Source of the DNA: Verrucomicrobiia bacterium
GTDB taxonomy: Bacteria > Verrucomicrobiota > Verrucomicrobiia > Verrucomicrobiales > DEV007
Assembly: GCA_030427505.1 (NCBI GenBank)
Contig: JAUICH010000002.1
Coordinates: forward strand, 62,001-126,000
Direction: 5' to 3'
Length of the DNA stretch: 64,000 nucleotides
Positions 35,758-43,840 of this stretch are shown here, in pieces; positions within the stretch are counted from its first letter, which is position 1; each line of letters opens with the position of its first letter. The position numbers and the translations under genes are program-made. The notes beneath the pieces were generated by a model. That model ran no database searches. It was given only the letters and a program-made list of their open reading frames with translations, and had not been told where the DNA came from.

Positions 35758-36906
35758 TCAACGGCGGACGCCGGTGGCCTGCACCGCCGCCAGGTAGCCC
35801 ACGTGATCCTGGAAATAGTCGAGATTCTCCTGCACCACCCGCACCACCAAGTCGTGATAGACCATGCTCCACTCCCCGGCGGACTCTCGCAGTTCGGGCA
35901 GGAGGTTTGGTTGGTGAACCTGGGCCCAGTCTCGATAGCGGTTACTGAGCTGGTAGTCGTGTGAGTGAAAGGCGAACGCCGGAGTTTCAAGCTGCGTCAC
36001 CCCATGGTCGTCGGTCTGCACCTGCCGCAGAACCATCGACCAGGGCGTCAGGTGCCAGAGGCGCTTGAAGGTTCCGGCCTGGTCCCGCAGGAAGTTCGTC
36101 TTTACCAGGAGGCCTGGCAGCCGCTGGGCTTCGGTAAAGGTCTTGTGCAGCGTGTCGCGATAGACTGCGGGACTGATCTCCCCGGAATCCGCGTCTTCGT
36201 GGCGCAGGAGATAGAGAGCGCTTTCGTTTCCTGAAGAAAGAGCCTCCTGGATGAGCCCGGCGAATCCAGGTTTCAGTGCGGCACCCGATTCCAGCAGCAA
36301 CGTATAGTCGCTCTGGGCCGAGGAGGCAGCTTCCGCCAACTGGTCGAAAAGGCCGAAGTAGCTGGCGCCTTCGGGCAGCGCTCGAGATTCCACTGCCGGC
36401 GGGACTTCCGGCACGGCGTAGGGGCTGATCGCGACCGTGCTTCCAAAGCTATCCCAAGAGAGAGCGGATCGCCGCAAGGTGTGGCTCAAATATTCCGGCC
36501 CACGCAGGTCGTGGATCAAGGCGCTAACCCGCTTCAAATCCGCCCGGGTCCGCGCGCCGGATGGTGAAGTCTCGTTCGTTGGCGAGGAAGGTTTTTCAGA
36601 ACTTCCCGCCGCGGATGCGGCAGAAGCCTTTGCCAAGATGGCTTCCCGTTCGGCTTGCTCTGCCTTCTTTCCCACCCACTTGTGGAAGCTGCGGAATATT
36701 TGCCCGGCTTCCTTGGATTGACCTTGTTTCAAGAGCCGCAGGGCATTCTTGATCCGTTGCGGGCTGAAGCGGGGCAGATCCGCATAGGCTCCAGCCTCGG
36801 CCTCCAGAGCTTGCAGCCAGCCGGCCAGTTTCTGGACGTCGCCGCGCGTGGGCCTGGGCAGAGGGGGAAGGGAAGAGTCGTGGGGGTCTGAAGAGCCCGG
36901 GCTCAT
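35758..36906 (-). CDS. Hypothetical protein with degenerate GT-A-like domain
   Basis: A 382-residue protein. An N-terminal helical segment (~residues 20-90) is followed by a low-complexity Ser/Ala/Pro linker (SAASAAGSSEKPSSPTNE). The C-terminal ~250 residues look like a GT2-type fold with SDYTLLLESGAALKPGFAGL at the place of the DxD strand, but no DxD is present, so catalysis is doubtful. Its ATG overlaps the stop of the upstream GT2-GT4 gene (ATGA at 36903-36906), so the two are coupled. It could be a partner or regulatory subunit; that is inference. Confidence 0.6.
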   Translation of the reverse strand: MSPGSSDPHDSSLPPLPRPTRGDVQKLAGWLQALEAEAGAYADLPRFSPQRIKNALRLLKQGQSKEAGQIFRSFHKWVGKKAEQAEREAILAKASAASAAGSSEKPSSPTNETSPSGARTRADLKRVSALIHDLRGPEYLSHTLRRSALSWDSFGSTVAISPYAVPEVPPAVESRALPEGASYFGLFDQLAEAASSAQSDYTLLLESGAALKPGFAGLIQEALSSGNESALYLLRHEDADSGEISPAVYRDTLHKTFTEAQRLPGLLVKTNFLRDQAGTFKRLWHLTPWSMVLRQVQTDDHGVTQLETPAFAFHSHDYQLSNRYRDWAQVHQPNLLPELRESAGEWSMVYHDLVVRVVQENLDYFQDHVGYLAAVQATGVRR

Positions 36907-39266
36907 GACACGGCGGACTGGCGGCTTTCGAGGGCTCGCTTAAAGAGGTCGCGCTCGGACTTCGAGGCGCGCGTGATGGTAAACTCGTCAGCCGTGTGGA
37001 TGGCGGCGTTTTGCATGCGCTTCAGCGCCTCCCGGTCGCTCAGAAGTTCCAGCACCGTGGCGACAATCCGGTCCTCGTTTGTCGTGTCCACGAAGCGGCA
37101 ATTGCCCGCATCGACACCGTACTCGTCCGTGCCTCCCGCGCGGGGCAGCACTGGCACGCAGCCGCAGGCCATTGCCTCCAGCCCCGTACGTCCGAAGGCC
37201 TGATAGGTAGAGAGATCCAGGAAAAGAGTGGAACTCCGGAGCACCTCCGCCACGCCTTCGCGTTTCAACACCCCTTTGTTGGTGAAGGCAAAGGACTCCC
37301 ATTCGCCCTTTGTTTCCCAGAACGGGTTCGAATCGTCACAACCGAAGACCACGATCTCTAGCTCGTCGCCAAGCTCTTTCTTGAGCCGGGACAGCACGCG
37401 CATGGTCAGCCCGGGCGAGCGGCGCGGAGTGGAGGGCCGGACCATGGCGCACACCACCGCTTTGCCCGTGGGATCGCGTGGCGGATCGGTGGCTTCGTAA
37501 ACTGAGTGATCGATGCTCGGCCACACTTTTTGCACTTCCACCCCGTGGTGCTTGTGAACCGTTTCGCACAACCACCGCGTCTTGGCGAAGCAGAGCATGT
37601 CCGGGATCAGCTCGTAGGACTGCAAGGCCCTCCGGTGGAGAGCGTTCGTCTCTTCGTAAAAAAGCGGTTCGTAATCCTGAATGTAGTAAGCGGGAAGGAT
37701 GTGCGGGTGAATGTCCCGGATCCGTTTCAGGAGACTGACGGAAGTGAACAGCGTGGCCACCACCACGTCGAAACCCGCCGCGTAAGCGACCAACTCCTGA
37801 TCTGACTGGTAAACGTAAAAACGCCGCGCCGGATACCCGGGATAGTGCGTGGTATAGAAGTCCGCGAACCGGTCCGGCACCGCCATTTCCGCATAGACAC
37901 CCAGGCGGCAGAGTCCGTTTGCTTCCTGGACGATGGAATGGGTGCCTCCACCTTCGCCTTTGAAATCCAGCAGGAAGAGCACCTTGAACTCCACCGGCTT
38001 TTGCTGGAGGGATCCGAAGGCCTTCCGGACTTTCTCCAGGTCAGGGTCGTCGCGCAGCACCGCGCAGGCGGCTTCCACTTTCTCTTTGCTGTGCTTGGTG
38101 TGCAGCTTCTCCGTGGCGCCCTTGGAAAGCACCCGCCGCTTCTCGTGCGTGAAGCTCTTGGATTTGGCGTGGAAGATGTAGCAGTTCTCCGCCACCGCCA
38201 GGTCGAAGCCCGCTTCGCCCGCGCGCAGGCAGAAGTCGTTTTCTTCTCCGTAGCCTTTGGGGAAGGTCTCTTCGTCGAAAAAGCCGATGGTGTTGAAGAC
38301 CCGCCGCTTGATCACGAGGCAGAAGCCGTTGATCAGCGGGACGCGCGGGTAGGCGGGTTCGTAGTCCATCAACAGGCGGGAGGCCACCGCGTCCGGAGTG
38401 ACTCCGGCCGGAAGCTCATTCACTTCCCAGTCGCCATCCCCCCCGAACCGCTCCGGGACGGACTGCCAACTGGCGGCGTTCGAAAGTGGCCCGATGATGC
38501 CGATCTTTGGATCGCTTTCGCCACAGGCCATCAGGCTTTCCAGCCAGTGGGGCGTCACGATGGTGTCGCTGTTCAGTAGGACCACGTAGTCCGCGGGAGA
38601 CTTCCGCATGCCCTGATTAGCGGCGATGGTGTAGCCGCGCTGTTCCACGTTGTGAATTAGTTCCACCGGGAAAATCGTGGACTCGGCAAAGGTCTCCAGG
38701 TAGCGGGAGGTCTCTTCGTCCGAGCCATCATTTACCAGAATCAACTGCTGCATCTTGGGAGACCGCTCGATGACGGACTGGAGGCAGAGCTTCAGATCCT
38801 CCAAGGCATTGTGAATGCAAATCACCACATCTACCGTGGGCGTCAGAAAGGGCACCCGCAGGGCTTCGTCCTGGTCCTCCGTCCGTAGCGGCGCGGGCGG
38901 GGAGTCTTCCGTTTCGAATGAGAACGAGGTTTCACCGGCTTCTTCTTTCCGCCAAGCCCGGTAAGCCTCCAGCGGTTCCTTGACCCGGGCAGCGGCGCTT
39001 TCGGACAGCAGCCCTGTCAATTTTCCGCGCCAGCCGGAGGAAAACAGCGTGCTTGCGGCTCCGGACGCTTTCTCCAGCCATCCCGCCATTTTCTTAGTGG
39101 CTTTGCCGTCTTCTTTGAGCTGGCGCCGCAGTTGCTTTTCGCGCTCCTCCGCGTGCCAGGCCCGTTGCCGCTGGACGTTGAACAGGTGGTAGTGCTGCCA
39201 ACGCAGTTCCCGGAGGGCGGCGCGCAGGGCATTGATTTCCTGTTGGGGATCGTGGCCGGAGGGCAT
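36903..39266 (-). CDS. Bifunctional GT2-GT4 glycosyltransferase with N-terminal coiled coil
   Basis: A 787-residue fusion. I chose ATG 39266; a TTG at 39341 would overlap the upstream gene by 19 bp. Residues ~8-55 are a charged helix (INALRAALRELRWQHYHLFN onward). Residues ~145-400 are a GT2 domain: VDVVICIHNALEDLKLCLQS, LILVNDGSDEE, VLLNSDTIVTPHWLESL (DxD), and ...FPKGYGEENDFCLRAGEAGF (catalytic-base region). Residues ~430-780 are GT-B/GT4-like with RTGLEAMACGCVPVLPRAGG. Such fusions polymerise or extend O-antigen-type glycans by adding two residues in turn. Confidence 0.88.
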   Translation of the reverse strand: MPSGHDPQQEINALRAALRELRWQHYHLFNVQRQRAWHAEEREKQLRRQLKEDGKATKKMAGWLEKASGAASTLFSSGWRGKLTGLLSESAAARVKEPLEAYRAWRKEEAGETSFSFETEDSPPAPLRTEDQDEALRVPFLTPTVDVVICIHNALEDLKLCLQSVIERSPKMQQLILVNDGSDEETSRYLETFAESTIFPVELIHNVEQRGYTIAANQGMRKSPADYVVLLNSDTIVTPHWLESLMACGESDPKIGIIGPLSNAASWQSVPERFGGDGDWEVNELPAGVTPDAVASRLLMDYEPAYPRVPLINGFCLVIKRRVFNTIGFFDEETFPKGYGEENDFCLRAGEAGFDLAVAENCYIFHAKSKSFTHEKRRVLSKGATEKLHTKHSKEKVEAACAVLRDDPDLEKVRKAFGSLQQKPVEFKVLFLLDFKGEGGGTHSIVQEANGLCRLGVYAEMAVPDRFADFYTTHYPGYPARRFYVYQSDQELVAYAAGFDVVVATLFTSVSLLKRIRDIHPHILPAYYIQDYEPLFYEETNALHRRALQSYELIPDMLCFAKTRWLCETVHKHHGVEVQKVWPSIDHSVYEATDPPRDPTGKAVVCAMVRPSTPRRSPGLTMRVLSRLKKELGDELEIVVFGCDDSNPFWETKGEWESFAFTNKGVLKREGVAEVLRSSTLFLDLSTYQAFGRTGLEAMACGCVPVLPRAGGTDEYGVDAGNCRFVDTTNEDRIVATVLELLSDREALKRMQNAAIHTADEFTITRASKSERDLFKRALESRQSAVS

Positions 39267-39322
39267 GGATCGAAAATTCAGTGAAACAGTGGGACAACGT
39301 CCCAAGGGAATCGGCGTTCCGC

Positions 39323-41431
39323 TCAGAGGTAAGCTTTCCAAGGCTCAGCGCGCCGTGGGGGAAACGCAAGGTCGCAGTGCTCGGATTCCAGGGTGAGGTT
39401 GGCGTTGTAGTAAGGATCGTCGCTGACCAGTTTTCCCCATTTCGCGTTCAGAGCGGCCATTTCGTCCTTGGCGCGGGTCTTTCCAGCCTCGGTCTTTTCC
39501 GCTTCCCCCCGGCTGGCCGACTCGTGATGAAACAGGCGGGCGTGCGGGGTGTAGAGGTTCCGGTAACCGGCCTCCCTGAGCTTCAGGCAGAAGTCGATGT
39601 CGTTGTAGGCCACGGCAAAGGTGCCTTCGTCCAGCCCGCCAACCTGATCGTACTTCTTCCGGTCAACCACCAGGCAGGCCGCCGTCACGGCGGAGATATT
39701 CTGCGTCATGTTGGCCCGGTTGGCGTGGCCGTAGAAGCTCCAGGGCAGCCCTTTGAAGAGGTGGCCCGCCGCGCCATGGTAACCCAGAAACACCCCGGCA
39801 TGCTGGAGCAGCCCGTCCGGGTAGTGGAGCTTGGCGCCCACCGCGCCGATCTCCGGCCGGACGGCGTGAACAACCATCTCGCGGAGCCATTCGCCATGAA
39901 TGACCTCAATGTCGTTGTTCACCAGGGCCACCAGACTGCCCTTGGCCTGGGCCACGGCGGTGTTGTTCAGCTTGGAGTAGTTGAAGGGGCCCGGCACGCG
40001 CAGCACCTGGATGCCTTCCTGGTTCTCGTAGGACTTGAGAAGTTCCAGGGTCTCAGGTTCCTCCGAATCGTTGTCGACAACAATCACGTCATAGGCCGGG
40101 TATTCCGTGACGCTCTGGATCGTGGCGACCGCCTTTTCCAAGAGGTGACCCAGATTCCTCGTGGGAATGACGATGGTGACATGCGGCGCGGGCTCGGGCA
40201 GCGGCCAAGTCAGGTGAAAGGTCTCTTCCTGGGTAATCTCCACGCGAACTTCCGATTTTCCGATGCGGTCCAGGTGATCCTGCACTGCCTTCTGTCCCGC
40301 GGTCTGAGCGTAGGGCTTTTCGTCCAGCTTCCGGGCCGTGCTGCCGGAAATGGTGCGCCAGTGGTAGAGAATGTGCGGAATGTGCCGGATCCGCTCGTGA
40401 GCGGATTTTTCGATTACCCGCCAGGCCAAGTCCCAGTCCTGGCTGCCTTCCATGCCGACCCGGAACGCGCCGGCTTCCTTGAGCTTCGAGGTGCGATAAA
40501 CGCCCAGATGGGAAATGCAGTTCTGGGAGAGAAACAGGTCGTAGTTGAAGTCCGGCTTGAAGTAGGGATCCAGCCGGTTGCCTTTTTCGTCGATCTTGTC
40601 TTCGTCCGAAAAGATCAGGTCCACGTCCGGGTGTTCGTTGATCTCCAGGGCGGTGAGGTACAGAGCGTGTTCCGGCAACTCGTCATCGTGATCCAACAGT
40701 ACCACGAACTCGCCGGTGACCAGGCCGATGGCACTGTTGGAGGCGGCGGAGATATGGCCGTTCTTCTCCCGGAAGGTGAGCTTGATCCGCGAGTCTTTCG
40801 CGGCGTATTCCTCCAGCACGCGCCGTACATGGGGGGACGGCGAATGGTCGTCCGCGATGCAGAATTCCCAGTTCGTGTAGAGCTGTTTTTGAACCGACTC
40901 GATACAGAGGCGCAAGTACTTCTCCGGAGTGTTGTAAACCGGCATCACGACGGAGAGGAGCGGTTGCTGGGAAAAGGTCGCGATGTGTTCCTCGATGGCC
41001 CTCCGGTCGGTGTCCGAGAGGGTGTCGAAGTCCCGGACCCAAGAGGCGTAATCTTTCTCCACCGCTTTTTTCCACGGGGGAATGAAGATCGGGGTCTGGA
41101 AGGTCCGGCGTACCAGCTCGTGCCACTGTTTGTCCTGGGTTTTGTATTCCAGGACAAGCTCCGAGGACCCTCCCGGCAGGTCGAGGTCCACCGAAAAGCC
41201 GCTGTAGTTGGCGAGCTGAAGGTCCCGGCAGTCCCGGTAAACATGGCCCACCGCGAAGCGGGCGTGCTTCCGTTTGACGGTGAAAGTCTTTTCCCCCACG
41301 CGGGCGCGCATGCCCCGCAGGGGTTGCCCATTGTAGTCGAAGCACCACCCCCTCAGGGTGACCTGCCGGGTATTCAGCTTGGGGCTGACCGGGTATTCGA
41401 TCGCGTGGAGGATGCGTACGTCGTCGGGCAT
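39323..41431 (-). CDS. Tandem GT2-GT2 glycosyltransferase
   Basis: A 702-residue cytoplasmic protein with two GT2 domains. ATG 41431 is chosen because upstream frame runs into MITE-like element B and gives an artefactual N-terminus. After a ~150-residue beta-rich N-terminal region comes GT2-1 (LSVVMPVYNTPEKYLRLCIE, FCIADDHS, VVLLDHDDELPEHAL, QDWDLAWRV) and GT2-2 (VTIVIPTRNLGHLLEKAVAT, VIVVDNDS, LVALVNNDIEVIHGEWL, YNDIDFCLKLREAGY). Both keep their acidic motifs. It is similar to rhamnosyltransferase-type O-antigen enzymes. Upstream neighbour of the GT2-GT4 fusion on the same strand. Confidence 0.9.
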   Translation of the reverse strand: MPDDVRILHAIEYPVSPKLNTRQVTLRGWCFDYNGQPLRGMRARVGEKTFTVKRKHARFAVGHVYRDCRDLQLANYSGFSVDLDLPGGSSELVLEYKTQDKQWHELVRRTFQTPIFIPPWKKAVEKDYASWVRDFDTLSDTDRRAIEEHIATFSQQPLLSVVMPVYNTPEKYLRLCIESVQKQLYTNWEFCIADDHSPSPHVRRVLEEYAAKDSRIKLTFREKNGHISAASNSAIGLVTGEFVVLLDHDDELPEHALYLTALEINEHPDVDLIFSDEDKIDEKGNRLDPYFKPDFNYDLFLSQNCISHLGVYRTSKLKEAGAFRVGMEGSQDWDLAWRVIEKSAHERIRHIPHILYHWRTISGSTARKLDEKPYAQTAGQKAVQDHLDRIGKSEVRVEITQEETFHLTWPLPEPAPHVTIVIPTRNLGHLLEKAVATIQSVTEYPAYDVIVVDNDSEEPETLELLKSYENQEGIQVLRVPGPFNYSKLNNTAVAQAKGSLVALVNNDIEVIHGEWLREMVVHAVRPEIGAVGAKLHYPDGLLQHAGVFLGYHGAAGHLFKGLPWSFYGHANRANMTQNISAVTAACLVVDRKKYDQVGGLDEGTFAVAYNDIDFCLKLREAGYRNLYTPHARLFHHESASRGEAEKTEAGKTRAKDEMAALNAKWGKLVSDDPYYNANLTLESEHCDLAFPPRRAEPWKAYL

Positions 41432-41505
41432 GAGCGCGGCTATCAAACCTTGAGTGGGGAACGGTGTCAAATAGCCTTCCGGCAAGTGTGAAGCCAGATC
41501 TCTTA

Positions 41506-41718
41506 GGCAGTGTGGACAAATTGGGGGCGGAGCGGCGCGAGAGCATTTTTTGTCTGGCAAGGCGCCGCGAATGGCATTGGGCCTACCCCCAATAGAGTGA
41601 GCGGGAACGAAGCCAGGCGAAAAATGGGCCGCGTCTTCAGGTTTTCGCCGCTTCGCGGCGCTGAGTTCACTGTCCTTCTTTTCATTTCCGCTCCGTTCTC
41701 CAATTTGTCCACACTGCC
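41506..41718 (-). mobile_element. 213-bp MITE-like element, copy B (inverted relative to copy A)
   Basis: Terminal repeats GGCAGTGTGGACAAATTGG (41506-41524) and CCAATTTGTCCACACTGCC (41700-41718) are perfect inverted repeats, flanked on both sides by TA (41504-41505 and 41719-41720). It is the same length as copy A and in opposite orientation. TA flanking fits an IS630/Tc1-mariner-type insertion, but no transposase is in the window. The right flank TA and the last base of the repeat form the stop codon of fcl. Confidence 0.8.
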
Positions 41719-42668
41719 TAGACCGAGCGGAGGTCTCCACCCGCCAGAGCCTGTTGAAAATCCGCGTAGACTCCCTGAAGACCGCTCCGAAGCGGGATGC
41801 GGGGACTCCAGCCGAGCCCGTGCATCAGGCTGGAATCCATCAGCTTGCGCATGGTGCCGTCCGGTTTGGAGGAATCGAGTTCCAGCTTCCCTTCAAACCC
41901 CACGACTTCCGCGATCATCTTCGCCAGGTCCAGGATCGGGAGATCGTCGCCCGCGCCGATGTTGATGAGGTTTGGGGGATCTTCCACCTTTAGGAGGTGG
42001 AGACAGGCGTCCGCCAGATCGTCCGTATGAAGGAATTCACGGCGGGGCGTGCCGGTTCCCCAGAGGGTTACGGAACTCTGCCCGGCCTCTTTGGCCTCGT
42101 GAAAGCGCCGGATCAGCGCCGGAATGACGTGGGAATTTTCCGGATGGTAATTGTCTCCCGGGCCGTAAAGATTGCACGGCATGGCCGCGTGAAACAGGCA
42201 GCCGTGCTGGCGCCGGTAAAATTCGCAGAGCTTCAGGCCCGCGATCTTGGCAATGGCGTAGGCCTCGTTGGTCGTTTCCAGGGGGGAAGTGAGCAGCGAA
42301 CTTTCCTGAATGGGAATGGGCGCTTCTTTTGGGTAAATGCACGAGCTGCCCAAGAGCAGCAGCCGGCGGACGCCATGGCGATAACTGGCCTCGATGACGT
42401 TCGCCTCCATGGCCAGGTTGTCGTAGAGGAAATCCGCGGGGTAGGTGCTGTTCGCCAGGATGCCTCCCACCCTGGCGGCGGCCATGACGACGATGTCCGG
42501 CTTTTGAGAAGCGAAAAATGCCTCCACCGGTTCCTGGCGGCGCAGGTCCAGTTCCGCGCTGGTGGCGGAGATCTGGTTCCGGAAACCTTCCGTGTCCAGC
42601 CGCCTGACGATCGCGCTGCCCACCATGCCGCGGTGTCCGGCTACGTAAATCCTGTCTTCGGGCTTCAT
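41718..42668 (-). CDS. fcl: GDP-L-fucose synthase
   Basis: Converts GDP-4-keto-6-deoxymannose to GDP-L-fucose with NADPH. The 316-residue protein starts at ATG 42668, which overlaps the gmd stop (ATGA); a longer frame upstream is the shadow of gmd. [17 protein letters not shown] binds [25 protein letters not shown] contains the catalytic Ser and Cys region, and [20 protein letters not shown] the YxxxK. The stop codon is TAG at 41718-41720, formed by the end of the adjacent MITE-like element, so the last residues may be altered from the ancestral protein. Confidence 0.96.
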   Translation of the reverse strand: MKPEDRIYVAGHRGMVGSAIVRRLDTEGFRNQISATSAELDLRRQEPVEAFFASQKPDIVVMAAARVGGILANSTYPADFLYDNLAMEANVIEASYRHGVRRLLLLGSSCIYPKEAPIPIQESSLLTSPLETTNEAYAIAKIAGLKLCEFYRRQHGCLFHAAMPCNLYGPGDNYHPENSHVIPALIRRFHEAKEAGQSSVTLWGTGTPRREFLHTDDLADACLHLLKVEDPPNLINIGAGDDLPILDLAKMIAEVVGFEGKLELDSSKPDGTMRKLMDSSLMHGLGWSPRIPLRSGLQGVYADFQQALAGGDLRSV

Positions 42669-43717
42669 GAAGCGGCTGCCTGCTCTTTCTCCAAAGCGTC
42701 CAGTTTTTCCTCGGCTTCCCGGTGCGCGCGCTCCTTTCTCGCCAGCGCGAGGTCGCTTTCCACCATGATTTTCACGAGTTCTTTGAAGCCTACTTTGGGC
42801 TCCCAGCCGAGCTGTTTTTTCGCTTTGGCGGGGTCTCCCACCAGCAGGTCGACTTCGGCGGGCCGCTCGTAGCGTTTGTCGTAGTCCACGAACTCCTCCC
42901 AATCGAGGTCGAGAAGGCCGAAAGCTTCTTCGCAAAATTCCCGGACCGTATGGGTCTCACCCGTGGCCACCACGTAGTCGTCCGGCTGGTCCTGCTGGAG
43001 CATGAGCCACATCATCTCCACATATTCCTTGGCATACCCCCAGTCGCGTTTCGCGTCCAGGTTCCCAAGGAAAAGCTTGTTCTGCAGCCCCATTTTGATG
43101 CGGGTGGCGGCCCGGGTGATTTTCCGGGTGACGAAAGTTTCGCCCCGGCGAGGGGACTCGTGGTTGAATAGGATGCCGCTGCTGGCGTGCAGGTTGTAGG
43201 ACTCCCGGTAGTTCACCGTCAGCCAGTGGGCATATACCTTGGCGCATCCGTAGGGCGAGCGGGGCCAGAAGGGGGTCTTCTCTGTTTGGGGTACCTCCTG
43301 GACCTTGCCGAACATCTCGCTGGAGGAGGCTTGGTAAAAGCGCACTTTTTCGACCAGGTCCGCCTCGCGAATCGCTTCCAGGATTCGCAGTGCCCCGAGC
43401 CCGACGATGTCTCCGGTCGATTCCGGAACTTCAAAGGACACCCGCACATGGCTCTGCGCGCCCAGGTTGTAAATTTCGTCCGGTTTCAGCTCGTAAAGCA
43501 GCTTCACCAGGGCCGTGGAGTCCGTCAGATCGCCGTAGTGCAGAAGAAGCCGCGTCTTGTCGAAATGGGGATCGACGTAGAGGTGGTCGATCCGGCCCGT
43601 GTTAAAATTCGAGGCGCGGCGAATGATGCCGTGGACTTCGTAGCCTTTTTCTAGCAGCAATTCGGTCAGGTAGGACCCGTCCTGGCCGGTGATGCCTGTG
43701 ATTAGAGCCTTCTTCAT
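42665..43717 (-). CDS. gmd: GDP-mannose 4,6-dehydratase
   Basis: First step of GDP-fucose synthesis: GDP-mannose to GDP-4-keto-6-deoxymannose. 350 residues from ATG 43717 ([20 protein letters not shown]); upstream in-frame sequence runs into the terminator-like hairpin. [16 protein letters not shown] and the [17 protein letters not shown] active site are intact, with [14 protein letters not shown]. The C-terminus has an added charged helix ([20 protein letters not shown]) beyond the usual end. It is translationally coupled to fcl. Confidence 0.97.
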   Translation of the reverse strand: MKKALITGITGQDGSYLTELLLEKGYEVHGIIRRASNFNTGRIDHLYVDPHFDKTRLLLHYGDLTDSTALVKLLYELKPDEIYNLGAQSHVRVSFEVPESTGDIVGLGALRILEAIREADLVEKVRFYQASSSEMFGKVQEVPQTEKTPFWPRSPYGCAKVYAHWLTVNYRESYNLHASSGILFNHESPRRGETFVTRKITRAATRIKMGLQNKLFLGNLDAKRDWGYAKEYVEMMWLMLQQDQPDDYVVATGETHTVREFCEEAFGLLDLDWEEFVDYDKRYERPAEVDLLVGDPAKAKKQLGWEPKVGFKELVKIMVESDLALARKERAHREAEEKLDALEKEQAAAS

Positions 43718-43779
43718 CAGGAAATTGTCAAAGTCGCCACCATAGCGCAGCTCTCCAGATTCGCTACCCGTGAGACGAG

Positions 43780-43814
43780 TTGAGCCGCGGCGGGAATTAC
43801 CCACCGCGGCTCAA
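43780..43814. terminator. Bidirectional hairpin between clpC and gmd
   Basis: An 11-bp perfect stem (43780-43790 with 43804-43814, arms TTGAGCCGCGG and CCGCGGCTCAA), plus an inner GGG/CCC, lies 26 bp after the clpC stop and before gmd. No long T run follows on either strand, so strength is uncertain. Confidence 0.6.
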
Positions 43815-43840
43815 TCGAAATCAGGTTAGAATTCCGCGAA

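Noticed and set aside
39281-41491. 736-codon plus-strand frame opposite the GT2-GT2 gene
   Set aside because: The minus strand encodes two complete GT2 domains; the plus frame is a long antisense shadow.
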